Below, one piece after another: positions 33,103-35,549 of a stretch of DNA of 35,549 bases; within the stretch, counting starts at the first letter, position 1, and each line of letters begins with the position of its first letter. The stretch is from the NCBI GenBank assembly GCA_001804815.1, contig MHBI01000031.1:1-35549 (forward strand), read 5' to 3'. Made by a program: the position numbers and the translations under genes. Source of the DNA: Lentisphaerae bacterium GWF2_50_93. Its GTDB lineage: Bacteria; Verrucomicrobiota; Lentisphaeria; Victivallales; GWF2-50-93. The notes beneath the pieces were generated by a model. It saw only the letters and a program-made list of their open reading frames with translations. It was not told where the DNA came from and ran no database searches.

Positions 33103-34173
33103 ATGAAAAATAAAATAGACGAGAAAGAACGGTTGTTCCGCAGGGTATTTGCGGGAGAAGAAGACTATATGCCGCTGATTATCTCACCACAGTTGAACTG
33201 TCCCGAAGGAGTCAGCTATCCCAGCAGCATGGAATTCAAGGAGGACACCGCAAAGTCAATTGCTTGTGCGGTCGGAATGCTGAAACCGAAGGTGGAAATT
33301 AATTCCGACTGGATTCCAATGATTAACATTTCATATTATCAGAATATCCTGGTACCAAGCCTTATCGGTGCGGAGATAGCTTTCCAGGACGGTTCTGATC
33401 CGATGGCAAAACGCTCATCGGCCGAAATCAAGGATGTCTTCAAGAACGGCATTCCTCCGTTAGAAGGCGAACTGGTTGAAGAAATGATTGCCACCCTTAG
33501 AACTGCAAAAAGATGCATGCCTGATGATTTCAGATTGTCGTTTCCCGTCTGTTCATCTCCGTTTGACATCGCCCAGCTGATGTTCGGCGAAGAATTCCTT
33601 GTATCGTCTGTCCTTGAACCGGAAATGGTAAACGAGTTTCTTATGAATCTTACAGAGCTTAGCATCAAGGCTTTTGACCTCGTCAAAAAGGAGATGGGAC
33701 AGGATGCCGATGAATATATCACCAACAGGGGGTTGTTTTTCCCGGGATTGAGGTTGCCATGCGACGCGCTTGTGACATTTTCACCTTCGCTTATAAGGGA
33801 CATCGCACTGCCGGTTCTTAAACGCTTCGGTGAAAGATATGGCAATCTATGCATCCATTATTGCACGTCCCCGGCGCCATCCCAGCACGTTCTTCCAGTA
33901 CTGCTGGAATCAGATTTCGCAGGAGCGGTTGACAACTGGCAGGGGCCTGGTGTTTTCATCGGGGATGACGCTCCTGCACGGATGCAGGACAGAATAGCGA
34001 TAATTACCGACATTGATTTGAGCACTGAAGAGAAGATGCGGGATTTTATCGGCAGCAAGCCGGTCCGCGAGATTTCCCGCAAGGGAGGAAGGGGAATTGT
34101 AGCGAATACAAAATCCGGCTCAGTCGACGAAGGGCGCCGGACATATGAAACCTGGCAAAAGTTAATACGTTGA
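33103..34173 (+). CDS. Uroporphyrinogen-decarboxylase-superfamily protein
   Basis: This 356-residue protein has the URO-D/methyltransferase barrel pattern: a FRRVFAGEEDYMPLI-like N-terminus, a middle helix region FLMNLTELSIKAFDLVKKEM, and a LCIHYCTSPAPS strand with His-x-Cys, a motif used for zinc in cobamide-dependent methyltransferases such as MtaA. True haem-pathway HemE residues at the N-terminus (the PVWxMRQAGR region) are not present, so it is unlikely to be HemE. Such paralogues are numerous near sugar-use genes in Lentisphaerota; their reaction is mostly unknown. No signal peptide. It sits between two secreted-protein genes, 30 nt after LamG and 47 nt before the next gene. Confidence 0.8.
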   Translation: MKNKIDEKERLFRRVFAGEEDYMPLIISPQLNCPEGVSYPSSMEFKEDTAKSIACAVGMLKPKVEINSDWIPMINISYYQNILVPSLIGAEIAFQDGSDPMAKRSSAEIKDVFKNGIPPLEGELVEEMIATLRTAKRCMPDDFRLSFPVCSSPFDIAQLMFGEEFLVSSVLEPEMVNEFLMNLTELSIKAFDLVKKEMGQDADEYITNRGLFFPGLRLPCDALVTFSPSLIRDIALPVLKRFGERYGNLCIHYCTSPAPSQHVLPVLLESDFAGAVDNWQGPGVFIGDDAPARMQDRIAIITDIDLSTEEKMRDFIGSKPVREISRKGGRGIVANTKSGSVDEGRRTYETWQKLIR

Positions 34174-34220
34174 AATATCAATTTACGGATTTATTTTAAC
34201 CAGTAAACGAGGGTTATGAA

Positions 34221-35549
34221 ATGAGGTATTCATCATGCGATCAACTTCCAAACTCCAATCTATTACGGACTTTCAGGCTCTGGACATGTGTCTTCCTGTC
34301 CGTATTATTATTCCAGGACATGGCGGGCGCCAACCAGGAAAAGCCCCCCGCCCCAGGAGATGCAACTGCCGAAAAGGAACCATCCATTGAAGATGCCATG
34401 GGGTTTGAGTCGGAAAATTGCTGGCTTACCGCTCCAGTGAACATCCTGGGCAAATTCCGCAAATCCGATTTGATATGCCTGAAAAAACTCGCAGGGCCCG
34501 GTTTGGATGTAAAAGCCGTCCCCCTGTCGGAACTGGCTGCAGGTTTTAAACTCGGTGAAGAGCATGTGATGGAGGGGAAACACTCCGGTGTATGGAAGGA
34601 TCTTGAAAAGCATCCAACAATAATGTGCAATAGAGTCCCGCCAGACTGGTCGGCCTTCAGGGAACTTGAAATTTCAATTTTTTCTGAAAGGATTACCGGT
34701 GACGTTATCACTGTCGGAATCATGTCTGACAATCCGAAGACTCCCTACAAGGATTTTTTCATCCGGGATTTCACTGTGGACTGGGCGGGATGGAAAAAAC
34801 TTGCCATTCCAATCGCTGAATTTAAAAAACTTGGAAGCCCGTCTGGAGCGGACAAAGTTGACGGGATCTGTTTTTTCAGCAAGAATTCTTATCGCCAGCC
34901 TAATCCATATACAATCCTCCATCTTGACGGCATGAAACTTAACAGCAATCTTTCTTCCAGCACACAGGCATCAAAAGCCGCACCATCCGTTGAAAAATTC
35001 GTTTACAGAGTTTCAGCACCCGTTCCAAGCACCCCTCTCAATCATGGATTCCCGGAACTGGCGCAGGAACCTGCTCCAACCGCTCCCTTCAGCCATCAGT
35101 ATTACTTCCAGGCGGAACGCACCATGTTTAAATATTATCCCAGGTTTCATCCTGGATATGTTTCTTTTGATCCCGGAGGCAAGGCCTACATCAACTCCGG
35201 TGAAACAATCGAATGGACAGGGGGTGACGGCAAATGGGAAAGCTCCGACATCAAGAACGTCCTGGTTAAGTGGGCCAAGGGCAAAGGATGGGAAGGTTTA
35301 TTCTTCAAATGGGGTGCAGACTCGCAGGAACAGTCCATCCGCTTTGACAACGACGGGGACGCCTACCTCCTTGAGCAGGTTACAGCCATCAAGGGCGACG
35401 GGAACGAGCTGGATCCGAGGATGCGCCGTATTCTCCTGCTTTATTCCTCTGACCAGATGAAGACATGGACCGTCTACGAACTTCCCAAAGGCCATATGGG
35501 GGGATTTGAGAAACTTGACGGGCACAATAAAGACTGCCTGAAAAGGCCT
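34221..35549 (+). CDS. Secreted protein with carbohydrate-binding-like and BNR-like regions (partial, runs off window)
   Basis: An open frame of 443 codons begins at ATG 34221, with GAGGG 7 nt before it, and reaches the end of the window without a stop. The N-terminus (LLRTFRLWTCVFLSVLLFQD, then MAGA) is a signal peptide. Residues about 55-235 form a beta-rich, carbohydrate-binding-like module (FRELEISIFSERITGDVITV, DWAGWKKLAIPIAEFKKLG, DKVDGICFFS). After a proline-rich linker, the second part contains LLLYSSDQMKTWTVYELP, an Asp-box (S-x-D-x-x-x-x-W) typical of BNR/sialidase-type propellers. The C-terminus is outside. It is probably exported and acts on or binds polysaccharide; no catalytic family is assigned. 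Confidence 0.78.
   Translation, partial: MRYSSCDQLPNSNLLRTFRLWTCVFLSVLLFQDMAGANQEKPPAPGDATAEKEPSIEDAMGFESENCWLTAPVNILGKFRKSDLICLKKLAGPGLDVKAVPLSELAAGFKLGEEHVMEGKHSGVWKDLEKHPTIMCNRVPPDWSAFRELEISIFSERITGDVITVGIMSDNPKTPYKDFFIRDFTVDWAGWKKLAIPIAEFKKLGSPSGADKVDGICFFSKNSYRQPNPYTILHLDGMKLNSNLSSSTQASKAAPSVEKFVYRVSAPVPSTPLNHGFPELAQEPAPTAPFSHQYYFQAERTMFKYYPRFHPGYVSFDPGGKAYINSGETIEWTGGDGKWESSDIKNVLVKWAKGKGWEGLFFKWGADSQEQSIRFDNDGDAYLLEQVTAIKGDGNELDPRMRRILLLYSSDQMKTWTVYELPKGHMGGFEKLDGHNKDCLKRP

Noticed and set aside
33103..34173. HemE (haem biosynthesis uroporphyrinogen decarboxylase)
   Set aside because: The N-terminal HemE signature is missing and the context is sugar metabolism with a His-x-Cys methyltransferase-like motif.

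Overview
The window looks like chromosomal DNA from an anaerobic bacterium of the Lentisphaerota/Verrucomicrobiota side of the PVC group. That placement is an inference from gene content. The clues are a GntR-headed regulator with a LacI-type sensor domain, a prepilin-like protein with the H-X9-DG motif, a DUF5054 (GH38-like) protein, a uroporphyrinogen-decarboxylase-family protein beside secreted sugar-binding proteins, and a rubrerythrin. No rRNA, tRNA or ribosomal protein gene is present to confirm it.

Positions 1-780 hold the 5' part of a GntR-type regulator gene (minus strand, cut by the window edge) with a palindromic operator-like site, and a staphylococcal-nuclease-like gene broken by an in-frame stop. 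Positions 784-14405 are a compact molybdenum nitrogenase locus. nifA (minus strand) is divergent from nifH-nifI1-nifI2-nifD-nifK-nifEN-nifB-ferredoxin-nifV-TSUP permease (plus strand). Both sides of the long nifA/nifH spacer carry a -24/-12 (sigma-54) promoter, and a TGT-N10-ACA NifA site lies about 105 nt upstream of the predicted nifA start point. nifE and nifN are one continuous 940-codon gene. The order H-I1-I2-D-K with PII-like NifI proteins is the anaerobe/methanogen arrangement, in which NifI1/NifI2 switch nitrogenase activity post-translationally. Together the genes supply regulation, the Fe protein, the MoFe protein, the cofactor scaffold, NifB-co synthesis, homocitrate and probably an electron donor. 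nifU, nifS and a molybdate transporter are not in the window.

Positions 14513-21992 are a tightly coupled five-gene minus-strand operon: SWIM zinc-finger protein, DUF5691-like helical-repeat protein, MoxR-type AAA+ ATPase, DUF5682 protein and VWA protein. It resembles E. coli yehL/yehM/yehP/yehQ. Its biological role is not established, and it is the best candidate here for an under-described system. Positions 22133-22805 are the decayed remains of a type I restriction-modification locus (3' end of hsdM fused by an ATGA overlap to a deleted rhuM), followed by an intact rubrerythrin gene.

Positions 23586-35549 are a carbohydrate-use region: a GntR/LacI-type regulator, a 1219-residue secreted clan GH-A-like protein with carbohydrate-binding modules, a prepilin-like pseudogene that has lost its signal region, a DUF5054 gene split by a 2-nt insertion, an AraC regulator divergent from a secreted LamG-like protein, a uroporphyrinogen-decarboxylase-family protein, and a secreted BNR-like protein running off the end. 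The window has at least five broken or truncated genes and several families of short dispersed or tandem repeats, in contrast to the intact nif and AAA/VWA operons.
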